The notes under the pieces are model-generated. The model searched no databases. It was not told the DNA's origin and saw only the letters and a program-made list of their open reading frames with translations. Positions 12,546-12,623 of a stretch of 12,623 nt of DNA are shown here, in pieces (the first letter of the stretch is position 1; each line of letters opens with the position of its first letter). The translations under genes were made by a program, and so were the position numbers. The DNA is taken from positions 1-12,623 of the forward strand of contig JAZNZF010000037.1 of NCBI GenBank assembly GCA_045594795.1, read 5' to 3'. The DNA is from UMGS1532 sp045594795 (GTDB taxonomy: Bacteria; Bacillota; Clostridia; Oscillospirales; Acutalibacteraceae).

Positions 12546-12574
12546 TTGACTGTCGCAAAAATGTATAATATAAT
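12546..12574 (+). promoter_or_regulatory. Divergent sigma-A promoter for the gene at the right edge
   Basis: TTGACT (12546-12551), exactly 17 nt, and TATAAT (12569-12574) make a near-perfect promoter. Transcription would start near 12581, about 27 nt before the ATG at 12608. The -35 box is about 55 bp from the -35 box of fucI, so one regulator could control both directions. Confidence 0.75.
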
Positions 12575-12607
12575 ATATTTATATAAAATAATAATCAAGG
12601 ACTAATT

Positions 12608-12623
12608 ATGGAGATTATTCACA
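12608..12623 (+). CDS. Start of a divergent gene cut by the window edge
   Basis: An ATG preceded by AAGGA at 6-nt spacing (12597-12601) opens a frame reading M-E-I-I-H before the window ends. The strong promoter upstream supports a real gene. A divergently transcribed neighbour of fucI would often be its regulator, but five codons are too few to identify it. Confidence 0.55.

Overview
The window looks like chromosomal DNA from a low-GC, anaerobic, probably spore-forming Gram-positive bacterium of class Clostridia, most likely of the Oscillospirales/Ruminococcaceae type. This rests on the ctsR-mcsA-mcsB-clpC order, strong AGGAGG-type ribosome sites, TTG/GTG starts, AT-rich sigma-A promoters and a Cys/Gly/Asn-rich mini-protein of a kind seen in gut Clostridia. 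The lineage is inferred, not demonstrated. No gene-free stretch exceeds 300 bases. I saw no rRNA, tRNA, CRISPR array, insertion sequence or phage gene.

Layout from left to right. (1) Positions 1-4403, minus strand: a tightly packed operon driven by a clear promoter (TTGATA, 17 nt, TATAAT). It encodes thymidylate kinase, a DJ-1/PfpI protein, 5-formyltetrahydrofolate cyclo-ligase, the endolytic transglycosylase MltG and a U32-family (TrhP/YrrO-like) protein, and a hairpin at the window edge may end it. Genes overlap or are a few bases apart. tmk and the folate cyclo-ligase both touch thymidylate/one-carbon supply; MltG next to a U32 protein recalls the yrrL-yrrO neighbourhood of Bacillus. (2) Positions 4472-5676, plus strand: a single-gene unit for a long, divergent ribose-phosphate pyrophosphokinase, ending in a strong bidirectional hairpin terminator shared with clpC. 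(3) Positions 5677-9862, minus strand: the class III heat-shock operon ctsR-mcsA-mcsB-like-clpC. A consensus promoter is bracketed by two CtsR operators in opposite orientation. (4) Positions 9906-10173, plus strand: a 46-residue protein with 13 cysteines, followed by a bidirectional terminator. (5) Positions 10172-12491, minus strand: L-fucose isomerase and L-fucose mutarotase as a two-gene operon. A divergent consensus promoter at the right edge drives a gene of which only the first codons are visible.

The most notable item is the mcsB position of the heat-shock operon. The gene is intact and co-translated, but its product has only the N-terminal guanido-kinase fold, lacks the C-terminal domain, and has lost the catalytic Cys, several phosphate-binding Arg residues and the exact substrate Glu. 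ClpC nevertheless keeps both N-domain glutamates that read phospho-arginine in Bacillus, and McsA keeps all eight zinc-type cysteines. This suggests that the McsA/McsB pair has become a non-catalytic adaptor or regulator for ClpC, or that phospho-arginine comes from elsewhere.
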